Shown piece after piece: positions 23,598 to 34,698 of a DNA stretch of 64,000 nt. A program made the translations under genes and the position numbers. Below the pieces are notes generated by a model, which saw only the letters and a program-made list of their open reading frames with translations, had not been told where the DNA came from and made no database searches. The DNA is from Trissonchulus latispiculum. Taxonomy: Eukaryota; Nematoda; Enoplea; Enoplida; Ironidae. Position 1 is the stretch's first letter; every line of letters starts with the position of its first letter. The stretch is taken from assembly GCA_030248195.1 (NCBI GenBank), contig JASAND010007760.1, forward strand, positions 35,990-99,989, in the 5' to 3' direction.

Positions 23598-23929
23598 TGA
23601 ACCTGTTGTCTAAGCATTTGCACTGGCTTCAAGTGCTGGCTGAGGCCGATCCAGCAACCAGAAGATCAATTTTGAAAAACAGTAAGCTGGGCGTTATTCG
23701 GTGCATCTGGGAGTGCTGTCTGAACATTTTACATGAACATGGTAATCCAAAGCTTAGCCAGCAGCAACAACGACGCCTACGGCGCTACAGACAGCTGTGA
23801 CGCTCACTGCTAAACAGTTCGATTCCCATAAACAAGAAGAGGCGAATGCTACTGGCTCAGACTGGAGGCTCATTTCTACCTTTCTCCTAGCCCCAGTGAT
23901 TGGAAGTGTGCTATCATGGCTGCTCAGAA
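23597..23929 (+). pseudogene. small Polinton protein with hydrophobic tail, broken (unit L)
   Basis: Counterpart of 55250-55582. It opens MNLLSKHLHWLQVLAEADPA but a TGA replaces a Cys codon near 23800 and the frame is lost before the hydrophobic tail. Confidence 0.8.
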
Positions 23930-23930
23930 A

Positions 23931-24457
23931 ATGATAACTACACTAAACTGAAAATGTATAATGCAGTGTTTCGCAAGTTTTTAAACCTGAAATCGTCAAC
24001 GGATACTAACGACAATTTAGAGCGGTTGGACACTCAAGACCAAAACAGCTGGATGGCTTCATTTCCTCCTGCCAGCCAGCTGAAAATGTCGACACTTATG
24101 AACCTGATCAGCTCAGCTAAGGTTCCTATTGATTGGGATGAAGAGTGCAATGTGCTTTTATCCGGAAGGCCAATTAGTGGTTCGAAAATTGGCGACTTGG
24201 CCTATCATTTTGTTCAATCTTCAGCAGTACGCAAAGTACCTATTGACTTTACTAAATTTCTTTCCGCCCTTGCCCATTCCCCGATCCCAGCTGCCCTAGC
24301 TGGAACAGCAAAAGTTAGAAAAGCTTTGGAAGATATTAGAATTCAATTGGATGCTGCCGCCTCAACGCCCACGACTTCTCTGTGCAGGCAGACAGGTTCT
24401 GGTAAAGCCAACAAAACAAGGAAGAAATTGAAAAGAAAGAAGATTGGTAGCCTATAA
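23931..24457 (+). pseudogene. last conserved Polinton protein, N-terminal deletion (unit L)
   Basis: Counterpart of 55579-56212. About 110 bases coding for the N-terminus are missing between ATGAT and AACTACACT, while the rest (YTKLKMYNAVFRKFLNLK through the Lys-rich C-terminus GKANKTRKKL) is open. Each of the three copies in the window is broken at a different place. Confidence 0.8.
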
Positions 24458-24481
24458 CTGCTAAAGAAATGTTTTGGCACA

Positions 24482-24513
24482 GTTATAATTAAATTATAAT
24501 AGTAGATAATAAA
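24482..24513 (+). terminator. palindrome and AATAAA poly(A) signal (unit L)
   Basis: GTTATAATTAAATTATAAT, a near-perfect palindrome, is followed eight bases later by AATAAA (24508-24513). It closes the rightward Polinton gene cluster. Unit R has the perfect form. Confidence 0.6.
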
Positions 24514-24595
24514 GATAAAGGTTTGCAAATGCAGTAGTTTTTTCAGTTTCAGTTACGATTTTGTTGGAGCTGTTGCTCAGCAGGCAAACAGATCC

Positions 24596-25710
24596 ATGCA
24601 GATAATCTTGAAGCCAGACGGTTCCAGGAAGAAAAGATTTGTATGTATAAAAAATGGTATTGCATGTTAAAACAGCATGGAATGCCACTCCAGGCCAAGT
24701 TTTTGGCCACTTGTCCCAGTTTTCGCAGTGCCCCTATCAATATAGAGCAGTATTCTCTAACACAAATTGGAAACCGTCTGCTTCCTGATTGAATTTTGTC
24801 TTCAAATGATTTCTATTTTTCTGTGATGATCTTCTGCTCCAACACCCACAGTCTCCATTTTATGAGAAGATGCAGGAAGCTGAACAGGTGCTCAAAGGTA
24901 AGACTGAAAGTGGCGATTTTCAATTTTTGGTACCTTCAGTCAAAGAACAGGTTTGGTCCACTGGCGTTCGATTGGATTCCCTGGTCAATGATGAAGTGTC
25001 CTCCTATCCAGGTTTCAACATGTATGGCCTAGTTCTTGCTCGTGCCCTTTTTGAATTTGTCCAGGGTGAAGCTGCAATCAGGAGCTGCAATCAGGTTTCC
25101 TATGGAGGATCTTCTATCCCAAACTCAACTGATTCCCACGCAGCGATATTCTAAAACCCTGCTGCTGCTATCTGACAGTCAATGCCGCCAAGTTAAATCA
25201 GTACTTGGTGGAACCGTCGTTTCAATATCTGGAGCCACGTATCACAATTTTTCTAAGGTTATCAAACTGTTAACAACGCCAAGAAGCCCTATGAGCAATG
25301 GTATCAATCTTGGCGCCCTCTAAGGAAGATTTTGGAGTCCGTCCCTAAACGTTCTGCCACCACCATCATTCTAAGCTCATGAGCCTACCCCAATTGTGAA
25401 TCGTGTAAGCAGTCACGATTCCTGGATTCAATCCCGATGCCGAAACTTGGTTTCGCGCTCCAATTTCCATTTGGTCTGTTGGTCCACTGATCCATCCAAT
25501 GTCTTTGCTACCCAAGGGAGTATCCACCCTGAGTATTTTGCCAAGGACAGGCTTCACGTTAACGATAAGGGTTTTCGCGTTCTTTGGAACAAGTGCTGCT
25601 CCATTTGCCCCGAGCTGAAACTTCTTCCATATTCCCTCAGTGGCAAAATTTATCCCACTGCAAACTCTGGACCATCGCCCACGAAACGATATAGACTTCA
25701 GCGGGGACAT
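24596..25710 (+). pseudogene. SGNH-hydrolase-like gene, broken (unit L)
   Basis: Three frames in order. First a Cys/Lys-containing N-terminal part ending GNRLLPD. Then a middle part, 24870-25154, containing FLVPSV and LARALFEFVQGE. Then 25100-25380 with LLLLSDSQ (block I Ser) ending IILSS, and 25396-25713 with DRLHVNDKGFRVLW (block V Asp-x-x-His). The middle break is a 13-base tandem duplication (GCTGCAATCAGGA, 25071-25083, repeated at 25084). The last break is a TCA-TGA with the frame continuing in +1. It lies 80 bases downstream of the Polinton poly(A) signal on the same strand, but is not a known Polinton gene. Catalytic activity is unproven. Confidence 0.6.
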
Positions 25711-26469
25711 TAATGTTTTCGGGGAGTGTTGCGCGTAGCGCTTGTTTAAGACAATGACTTATAAAGAAAATGTATTATGTAAGATTGAATCCTAGACTAT
25801 GAAATCTAGCCAGGTGAGAACTGGATATAACCAGTTAACACAATTGATTATTAGAACAATTTTGTTTTGACATTGAGTGTGAGCTTGGGTTTTGTTGTAA
25901 GTAGCTGGCTTAATTGTTGTTGTCTGATTACATTATATATACGACTGCCTACGACTAGAATAGGTTAGGTTAAGAAATCAACATTTTGTTATTGTCAGTG
26001 GTTAACGGGGAATTAGATTTGATTTTTGTCAACCTTACCACCCCGCACCCGCTCACGCACCCTCTGTAGGAAAAGCCAGTATTCTTCCGTATTTGATTAA
26101 TAGATCTATGCCACGCAAAACATTAAAAATGATATAGTAATATTTAAGAATTTAAGACTTTACGAGTGGCGCACATAAATCCATTTTGCTGAATTCCTTC
26201 ATATTTGGCAAATGTTGGAGACCTAGGGAGTTTCTGTTTTTCTAAACATTTGGGTCAAAATTGATAGTCTCGGATTTTGCTAAATTTCGAGCACTATTCA
26301 GGTACACAAATGTTCTCAAAAACAAGACAAAATATTAGTATTCGAAATTGATAATAAATCACTTTCAGTTTAGTGAGGAGTAGCCCACGAAACGCTTAAA
26401 AGCATTCGAAGATTACATCCTCCGCTGCAATAAGTCTACACGATCACATGTTACTTGTAGTTGACAGAT
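25711..26469. other. non-coding part of unit L right of the Polinton
   Basis: Matches 57468-58222 closely and the inverse at 61437-62178. No gene is seen; the copies differ by scattered substitutions. Confidence 0.55.
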
Positions 26470-26555
26470 ATGGCGAACAAACATGTGCGACCCGAATTTA
26501 TACGGCAACTCCCTTTCTTGTCAAAATCATTGAGGTACTGGTACGTGAAAACAGG
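26470..26555 (+). pseudogene. remnant of first exon of an unknown gene (unit L)
   Basis: ATGGCGAACAAACATGTGCG matches the start of the exon at 58223-58454, but the match ends at AGGAAGAAAA, where unrelated sequence (a G-run and GGTACGGGACCCG) begins. The rest of the exon is lost here. Confidence 0.5.
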
Positions 26556-27034
26556 AAGAAAAAATGGGTGGGGGGGGGGGTACGGGACCCGTCAAAAATT
26601 GGAGGTTTGGTACAAGGGCTAGCAAAATCAGGGCCAAGGGACAAGGGACAGTGCCAGAAAAGGAAGGTCAAACTAAAAATTAATGGAAGTTTTAGCCAAA
26701 AATAGCCAAAATTTTTTAAAATTTCGAAATATTCGAAATAAACTGCTTATTTTGCATTAAAATGGCTGTAAAATATTATTTATATTATAATAATTATAGT
26801 TTATAATTTATTAGCTAATTAGCAATTTCCGAAATTAGCGAAATTAGCAATAATTATAATTTATTGCTAATTTCGCTAACAATTTCCAAAAATTGTACTT
26901 TTTCAAACAATTTCTGCTTGGACCCTCCCACCCCAAATTTGAGGTAAGGTACAAGGGCAGGTCAAATTTGGCCTAGAACAGGTACAGGACCCCTCACGAA
27001 TCGGTACCCTTGTTAATGTATGCCGGGACGCCAT
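26556..27034. other. sequence unique to unit L, probable insertion
   Basis: Starts with a run of G and GGTACGGGACCCG; near its end GGTACAAGGGCAGGTC and GGTACAGGACCCC recur in the same sense. AT-rich inverted repeats of GAAATTAGC/GCTAATTTC lie around 26835-26880. No terminal inverted repeat or coding frame was found, so the element type is unknown. Confidence 0.4.
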
Positions 27035-27460
27035 TGTGGGAGGAAAGATCATTTTTGAACACCCACATATACAACCATAGCTTCGTTGTCCTGACTCCAT
27101 TGACTAACCAAATTAATGATATAATAATGTTCCAAGTATAATGTGGATTATACAACGTTCTTATTACCGCGTGACATTATCAAATTACTTCGATTGACAC
27201 TCCACTTGGGTAAGTAATTGTTCTCTTCTGAATGTACATGCTCTTTACATTATACGTTTTAATACATAAATCTTTACCGAGTTACGAGCTATTAACTGCT
27301 TGCAACTTTCAGTCAAATAACTCTTTAACCATGACAGATTCTACTTTAATTTCAAAAAGGCGTTAAGGTTTATCTATCGGACAGCAAAATAGTAAAGAAG
27401 GAAATAATCTGTTCTCTATCTTAATGCAAGACCGCGTGCTTTCGACCATCGTTTTTTCAT
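27035..27460 (+). repeat. 426-base direct repeat, first copy
   Basis: Matches 28208-28633 almost base for base (TGTGGGAGGAAAGATC to CATCGTTTTTTCAT). A shorter part (GAGCTATTAACTGCTTGCAA) also recurs at about 27785 and in unit R at 58905 and 58985. Confidence 0.93.
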
Positions 27461-28207
27461 CTTAATACATAAATCTTTACCTTATAATTTTTACTCTTCT
27501 CATTGTGATTTTTCGAAACTCACTACTAATTTTCACAATCATTATTCTCATTTTTAAATAGCATTTTTAACCTGACCTGCCATCGCACGGATTAGACACC
27601 CGGTGGTTTGACAAGATTGGTTAGTGTATGGCTTAGCCTGCCAGTTTTACTATAAAAGCGATAAGTGTGATTTAGATGGTGGCTCAAAATGAAAAAATTT
27701 TTAGTAAAGGATTTCGCTCTTTTTATAGATACGGTACCATGTTGTACATACCAAGTTCAAATATTGAGTTATCCACTTCCCGAGTTACGAGCTATTAACT
27801 GCTTGCAACTTTCAGTCAAATAACTCGTTAACCGTAAGAAATTCTACTTTAATTTCAAAAAGGCGTTAAGGTATATCCATCCGACAACAAAATAGTAAAG
27901 AAGGAAATAATTTGTGGTGGTCAAAAATCGGCCAAAAATGTACCCGCTTAAGTGATATAAACTTGCGTTCGAAAATTTCCATTATGTAAACAGTTTTAAT
28001 TTGTTTCAGAGATTGTTTTCCACGAAGTCTAATGCTGAGACGGGACTGATTTGAACTCAGTATCAAACTTAGGTATTATATAAAGCAAGACTATGCAAAT
28101 AGATCATATTATGGAGGGCATCTAACTTAAATATTATGGAGGGCATCTAACTTAGTTCTGTTCAGTTCAAGATGCCCATCTAGAGTACTTGCCACCCGGG
28201 ACCCCTT
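27461..28207. other. spacer between the 426-base repeats
   Basis: Non-coding. Contains a 25-base tandem pair of TATTATGGAGGGCATCTAACTTA (about 28107-28157) that is also in unit R near 59300-59345. Confidence 0.6.
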
Positions 28208-28633
28208 TGTGGGAGGAAAGATCATTTTTGAACACCCACATATCCAACCATAGCTTCGTTGTCCTGACACCATTGCCTGACCAAATTTATGATATAAAAA
28301 TGTTGCAAGTATAATGTGGATTATACAACGTTCTTATTAGCGCGTGACATTATCAAATTACTTCGATTGACTCTCCACTTGGGTAAGTAATTGTTCTCTT
28401 CTGAATGTACATGCTCTTTACATTATACGTTTTAATACATAAATCTTTACCGAGTTACGAGCTATTAACTGCTTGCAACTTTCAGTCAAATAACTCTTTA
28501 ACCATGAGAGATTCTACTTTAATTTCAAAAAGGCGTTAAGGTTTATCTATCGGACAGCAAAATAGTAAAGAAGGAAATAATCTGTTCTCTATCTTAATGC
28601 AAGACCGCGTGCTTTCGACCATCGTTTTTTCAT
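28208..28633 (+). repeat. 426-base direct repeat, second copy
   Basis: Second copy of 27035-27460; the period is about 1.17 kb. Unit R retains only one short piece of it (59400-59493), joined directly to the terminal exon of the unknown gene. Confidence 0.93.
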
Positions 28634-28980
28634 TTTCATATAATTTGTAGAGAGTCCTCATGGATCCGTGAAACAAAACAGTTGTGTTTGTTGTAAACCC
28701 TCCTTAGCTCACCATATTACTCCAAAGCTGATCTCTAAAATTTGAATATGAAAAGTTTCGACGAAAATAGTATTGGTCTTAAAGACGTCATGTGGGTATA
28801 GTATAACTGAAAAATAGCAAAATCGGTGACAATAGCATTTGGCACGCAGCCTCAGCGACCCTTTTAATGCAATACTTTGGAATAGTATTCCTTTTACACT
28901 CAAATATTGTCCAGTAAAAGCTACGGAACTTCTTCAGCAGTTTGTACATCAGATGACATATTTTTAGCTCAAAAAAGTAG

Positions 28981-29437
28981 ATGGGGCTGTGCGTTTCGTG
29001 GTTGATCCCATCGCTCAAATAAAGGAAGATCAGTACAACGCTAAGATCAATTTGCTTGATGTTGGAAGAAACAGAGATCTTCTACCTATAGACTGGGTAA
29101 TGACGAGAATCGCTCAGCTGAATGTGCACGAGGTGGCCTATAGACTGGAGTCCATGTCCTGCGATGACTGCGATCCTCCTCTCACTAAGTTCACCACTGC
29201 TGATTCCTTAGACGCCCCCAAATTCCGTGCACACTTCTCCTGGATAAAATGGTAGATAGCTATGATCCCAAAGCTGCCATACGCAGAGAAACCTTGAACC
29301 ACATCAATGGTTACGTCAATCTCTATGAAAGAGGTTTGCCGAATATCCCCAGGAGAGCGACAGCTGGGACTGCAGCGCAACCGTTTTTGGCTCTTTTAGC
29401 TTTTCATTCCCTTGAAATTAGAGAGTTGCGAATATGA
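28981..29437 (+). pseudogene. downstream exon(s) of an unknown gene (unit L)
   Basis: An acceptor-like AAGTAG precedes 28981. The frame then reads VVDPIAQIKEDQYNAKINLL and MSCDDCDPPLTKF to a break at ATAAAATGG (29240s), where the frame moves by one base and continues YDPKAAIRRETLNHINGYVN to a stop at 29437. AATAAA follows at 29456-29461. The first two bases complete the single base left by the exon at 58223-58454 in unit R, so the two may be exons of one gene of which each unit lost a different part. Family not recognised. Confidence 0.5.
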
Positions 29438-30762
29438 AGGAAAAAGCTTTTGAAAAATAAAATGTACTCGGTTTACTTGTTTACTTGTTTACTCGGTTTG
29501 CTTAGCCTTTAGTGGCTGCACACGTTATATCATAAAATGTAATCTATGAACTTTAGGGACCGCTGGGTAGGGACGGAGCGAGCCCCAGTCAACGTTGGAC
29601 GTGGCGTCCCCCCGACCCCCGCACTGGTACTAGGTGGAGGGCAAGCCCCCCGCCCCCAAGGCAAGCGTGGTAGGCTGAGACATCGAAAAATTTTCGCCAA
29701 CTTCTGGGGCCTGAGCCGCAGGCAAATTTGCAAAAAGAAAGACTTTTTCTTTCAACTGTTTTGATCTGCACGAGTATTAGGAGGAAAATAGCTAGGCATT
29801 TACCGCATGAAACGGTCGCCAGTTTATAAAAATGGTTCGCCAATATGACTTTGTATACTATTAAAGAAACGAGAGTCAACTTTACTGCATATTAACTGAT
29901 AGGGAGTGTATGTCTAACAAGTCTCCCTTCGTGCCTATCTGGTAAAAGATATTAAAATAAAACTAAAGAAGACGATGACTTTACGCACACAAAATCAGAA
30001 TATACATCCCCACTAAAATTGGCAAAGAACTAACAAAAATATTTCGACTTCGAACCAGAAATCCAATACAAAACAGAAAATTGAGATTTCACAGCTGCCA
30101 ACCTAGCACCGACCCACAACTTTCTCTCAGATTGACAATACCAGCACTAATACCCGTTTTTCGAACTAACCGACTCCATCAAACCAGTTGATTAGCTAAG
30201 TTAAAATTTACCTTATCGTTTGCTTTGAACTTTCACGAAACTATGTGAAACTCGAGGAATATTTCACACTACCTTGATCCATAGCAGCAATATTTGGCAA
30301 AACGCACTTATCCTGTTTATCGGATTCTAGGGGACAGTAAAATATGTAAGTTTTGTGATATCGAGATCGTCGAACATAGGTCAGACTGCTAGTACCCTGT
30401 TAGAGGTCTACTAAGCTGTTGCCGCGGCTTTGCCCAAACACTAAGGTTAATATTCAAAGTTGCCAGATCTGTTGTAGCTTAAAGAGAACTGACAAAAGAG
30501 AAAGTTAGTGTACGATAGTGTAGGAAGTTTAAGTGTAAAAAGTTAGTGTGCGATACTGTAAAAAAATTTCATTTATCCGAAGTATAAAGATAGACCTTTT
30601 GAAGTTGCATCCAATTCAGAAGCGAGGGTGAACAGCTTTACAGAACACTTATTTTACTTAACTTTACAGAATACATGTCTGTTAAATATGAATTTGTTCC
30701 ATACGTATGCAAGTGTTCAGCTGTGTTTTTGTGCTTAAGAAAAATTGTATCATATCGTTTGT
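29438..30762. other. non-coding right end of unit L
   Basis: Matches 59636-60972. It includes a GC-rich patch (29570-29690) with GGGCAAGCCCCCCGCCCCC. The proline-rich frames there are not gene-like. Confidence 0.55.
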
Positions 30763-32857
30763 TGTCGGCTTTGAGCACTTCCTATAGAAATTATTACAGG
30801 TCCACCAAGGAATATTTGCATCTTTTGGTGCCACCTTGTTATTTTTTCATTCTTAATTTTGAACTTCCAAAAATACCAAACCACCTTTTGCTGTCGGGTA
30901 CAGATTGGATCAGCATTGGTACAGCAAAATCGAAGACAATAAAATTTTTCAGTTTCCCTTAGTCACCCTTCAGCAATAAAAAACACCGAATTTGCCGTAT
31001 TTGAACTCAGCGTAGTCGAAAACGTAACCATACCAAATTTTAGCTCATTCGGTGAAGATTTATGGATTTTAAGTGGTGAGGGGGTAAACAAGACAATACC
31101 CCTCATCGCTCCTGAGAGCCCCTTTATGCACATTTTCAGCAAAAGTTTTTCCAAAAATTTTTTGGGTTCCTTTTTACTAAACTAAAAATAAATTTTTAAA
31201 ATCTTAGAATATTTCAATTTTTGGATTCATCAACCTCCAGTATGCCTCCAAAAAAATCAAAGGTTAAGGCTGGGGGAAAATGCAAACAGTCCAACTTTTT
31301 TGGTATAATTTTAAAATTTTCAAAGTTTTGCCGCAATTAATTTTATGTTTCTCCAACTATTTCTAATGCAGTTATTTTCAATTAAATAGAGAACATTACA
31401 CATTACTTAATTGTCGCTGATTGCAAGTCAAATCGAGGAAAACTTTAACGTTTTGAATTTTCAATTCAAGGATAGCAGTGTAATAGCAGAGCATCGTTGA
31501 AAGTTTTCCTACTGAACAAATGAACCAAACTCAAACTCAAACAGACAAACGGCAAAACGGAAAGTTAATGAAATCATGCAAGGATTCAATGATGTTTTCA
31601 AGGAACAATATTTCATATTTTGGATTATTTTGTTCACTTCCGGTACTACCAACACAATCTACGGTTAGCATAGTAAAAGGCAACGCTAAGCAGTTCCACA
31701 ACAGAAATGACTGAAGCTCCAGTAGCAATTCCCATGATGCCAGCGAAATGAGAAAGTAAATCAGTTATCTAAGCAAAATTAAGAAAGAAATATCCTTCGT
31801 CCAATTTACGCTACAATTTGCAATAAAACTGCTTTCGAATGGCTAAAAAACTACACAGCTGGTTGGAATCAACTGTAGCGGTGAATTCATTATGCAAAGA
31901 CAGATAATAACAATAAATGATTATAATATAAACTTAAGAATCTTTATGCTTCTTGATAATAATTTAAGCTTACTAGTCAACACCGTACTATGCATTTTTG
32001 AAACCCTCCAAGGAGGCGAATTTTCAAAACGTCGAGAGAGGACTATCTGATTCGCTTATGCCTTTGTGTCAGTGATAAGCTGATTTGCACGAATATTTAT
32101 AAGTTATTTTGTAGTAGTTTTCTAATAATATGAAGAACAAATACTGATAGATACTTACGTTGATTTCAGGAATTTCCATTCGTTTGACATAAGATGTCGA
32201 ATGGAGAAAGACGTGAACCTTAGTTAGCCTAAACATTTGGAAGACATTAGTACATATTCACAGTTTTCAAACACAGAATCATTGCTTTGTTACATAACTT
32301 TTTTGAAACTTTTGATTCCGCATCCCCGAGTTCTCAAAGGACCATCTTTTCGTTCACATTTAAGACAAAAGGATTAAACCAAATTTGACGCTTTCGTCCG
32401 AAAATGTTTGCCCCCAAAAGGGCAGTTGGGATAAAATGTGAACTCTTTCGGTTAAACATTGTTAATACTGCTTAAACCATCTCTTCTAACGGTATCCTAG
32501 AAAAACAATCTTTGTAACATGTTAAGGTCGCGCTTCCGTTACATTCAGTTCACTTTGGAAAGCTATGACCTGATCAATAGCGAGAGTTATAAATTGAGCC
32601 GCACATCAATTTGAAGCGCCACATCGTCTGCGTCGTTTTGTGCCACTGAAACATGCCTATCTAGTTTGTATTGGTTGCAAACTTAGCAAACGTAGCCACA
32701 ATTGTTTGACCAAATTTTTTTATAAAAAAATATTTATGCAAAAAGGAAATGGTCTTATGCGTCTATCAAAAGATTCTGACTCCCGGCAACTGACCACAAT
32801 CACGATCTTTCCACACTGGAAAATTGGACAGCAGCTTTCAAAAAAACAAAGCAGCTG
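30763..32857. other. unique non-coding spacer between units
   Basis: AT-rich. No gene, RNA, repeat boundary or second copy was found. Confidence 0.5.
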
Positions 32858-33017
32858 CAAAAAACAGCTTTTTACCCAATTTGAAAAAGTTAGGACAACC
32901 TGGGATAACTTGGGTTTTGGAGTAAGGTCGCCCTACTTTCGGTGAGCGGACGCAGTCACGAGTTAGCAATCTCTACATGTACAAAAATTCAAAATTTTTC
33001 CAACAATTTGGTGCAAT
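32858..33017 (+). repeat. partial arm of the foldback element
   Basis: Matches 4988-5150 of the foldback element (AACAGCTTTTTACCCAATTT, GGTCGCCCTACTTTC, GAGCGGACGCAGTCACGAG). Only this arm segment is present, so it is a fragment or a relic. Confidence 0.85.
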
Positions 33018-33084
33018 TAATTGTCCGAGAGTTAAGGGGCGGCCGCCTTCGGGTGGAGCTGCCGAGGTGCGTTCATCACACAGA

Positions 33085-33165
33085 CGGTGATGGACAAATC
33101 TCCAGCCTTGGTACTCGCCTCGGGTAATTGTCAAGACAATTATTCGGTGTCAGCCAACCACCCTT
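33085..33165 (+). repeat. dispersed repeat fragment with a hairpin
   Basis: Contains GCCTCGGGTAATTGTCAAGACAATTATTC. TAATTGTC and GACAATTA form a perfect 8-base stem with an AA loop. Related copies are at 12150-12175 and 43870-43905. Bases 33257-33320 then repeat 5941-6008. Confidence 0.6.
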
Positions 33166-33485
33166 CCCCTATAGCCAAAATTTAAAATTATCGTGGCTGA
33201 CACTACTCCTAACCGGTGCACATCCAACTGGAGTGGGGCGTACGGAAAAAAAAAGATTAGCTTTCCAACGATTGTCAGTTAAGTTTAATTTGTTCTTAAT
33301 TTGTTCTAAGTGGCAATATGTAATGAAAGCGGCTGAAATCCAGGGGTCAAAATTCCTTGCTACACAGAGGCAGACAGCGAGAAGATATGGAGGTCTACTC
33401 TTAGGTCTAAGGATCAAGCTAGCCTAGTGTGGGTCTAACCTAATCCAGACGGTCCGCCTGTTGGGTACGTGAGTTCACTAGTGCC

Positions 33486-33908
33486 TCAAGGCCAGTACTT
33501 ATCAAGATGACAGTTGCGATGTTTAACTGCCACCCACGGATCGGTACTAGGGGTTACTGCACAGCAGAAGAGAACCTTAAAGTCGGAACAACCGTCACAC
33601 TCGAACACGCAAGACCAAGGCTCCGTATGCGGGCTTCCTTCAGGTTCACTATCAACAGTCCAGGCTTCAATCTCAGCGCGATCCCACGGCTGAGAGCAGT
33701 TGCAATAGAATGTTACCTCTGAGTGCTCAGGCTCAACTAGAGAACTACCCTCGTGAACTAGAAAGAGAATGCTGAAGCTGTACTGGTTGTGGCACTCAGG
33801 ACACTGATGAAACGGCAGATTCAGTTGGTTCTCAGGCTCACTAATATCGCTAAGATTTCCTTCGTCGTCAGCGTCTCCGTAGACAAACTCAATGGGCTCC
33901 AGACTGAT
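33486..33908 (-). CDS. cysteine-rich open frame, no start (possible exon)
   Basis: A 140-codon open minus-strand frame without an ATG. It begins after an acceptor-like AAAATAG (TAG at 33911-33909) and ends at TGA 33488-33486. It has an acidic N-terminal part (YGDADDEGNLSDISEPE), then HQCPECHNQY, FYCNCSQPW, FECDGCSDF and LFCC, a pattern that could bind zinc. I recognise no family. It could be an exon of a host gene or a fragment of a mobile-element protein. Confidence 0.4.
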   Translation of the reverse strand: MSLEPIEFVYGDADDEGNLSDISEPENQLNLPFHQCPECHNQYSFSILFLVHEGSSLVEPEHSEVTFYCNCSQPWDRAEIEAWTVDSEPEGSPHTEPWSCVFECDGCSDFKVLFCCAVTPSTDPWVAVKHRNCHLDKYWP

Positions 33909-34690
33909 CTATTTTCCAGATATCGTCGACTCAGCGGTTTCCTATCCAACCTAGTATCAACTACAACGACTTCAGCTCTGATCCTAATTAACTATTTACT
34001 ACGTCAAGTTACCTCAATATCAAACAGTACAAACACACAAGATCAAGTACACAACAAATCTGTTGCAAAAAACTGATACAAAAGGAATCCGTTCACCGCC
34101 GAACAACTAAACCCAAAGCTATGATCAGTCACAGGTCCCTACTCCGAAATCTTAGCAGAAGAAGAACTAGAGCTGAAACCTAGTAAAATTTTGGTTAGAT
34201 TAGTATCTTAGCCTACTGGTTGCCACACCCACGCACACAAGCACACTCACCTAAACAGTACTCGTTACTGTCAGACTGCGAATTGATTCGCAGTCACACA
34301 ATGATTTGATTTCCGGGGTCGAGGAAGGGGGAAGTTCCCTATATGCTCCCTATATGTACCTGAAAAGTGTGCACAAGTCCACCCGCTCCCGGTCGCGAAT
34401 AGTTGCCAGCAATACGCACCAGCAGAAAACCAATAACTATTCTATCCTCTGCTAAGAGGACGTCCTATAAACTTTTAAATTTGTTTGAACTTGAGAGAGA
34501 GAGAATTTGAGCAGACTGGGCAGAGCAAACAAGAATAGAGCAGATCACAGAACAGGCAATTTTAGACAAAAGGATAGCAGACATTTTTTAAGGGTGAACA
34601 GTTGAAAGTTAATGATTTCGCAAACGGTCTTCGGTTTCTTCAACAGGACAAGCTTAACATCCAACCCACACTCCAAAGCCCAGTATGACC
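33909..34690. other. non-coding spacer
   Basis: No gene found. It includes a short GAGA run (34495-34503). It ends at the insertion site of the element at 34699. Confidence 0.5.
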
Positions 34691-34698
34691 ATCCTAAG

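Noticed and set aside
29546..29764. Arg/Pro-rich protein frames in both units
   Set aside because: They lie on the GGGCAAGCCCCCC GC-rich patch and change frame quality without constraint; no domain is seen.
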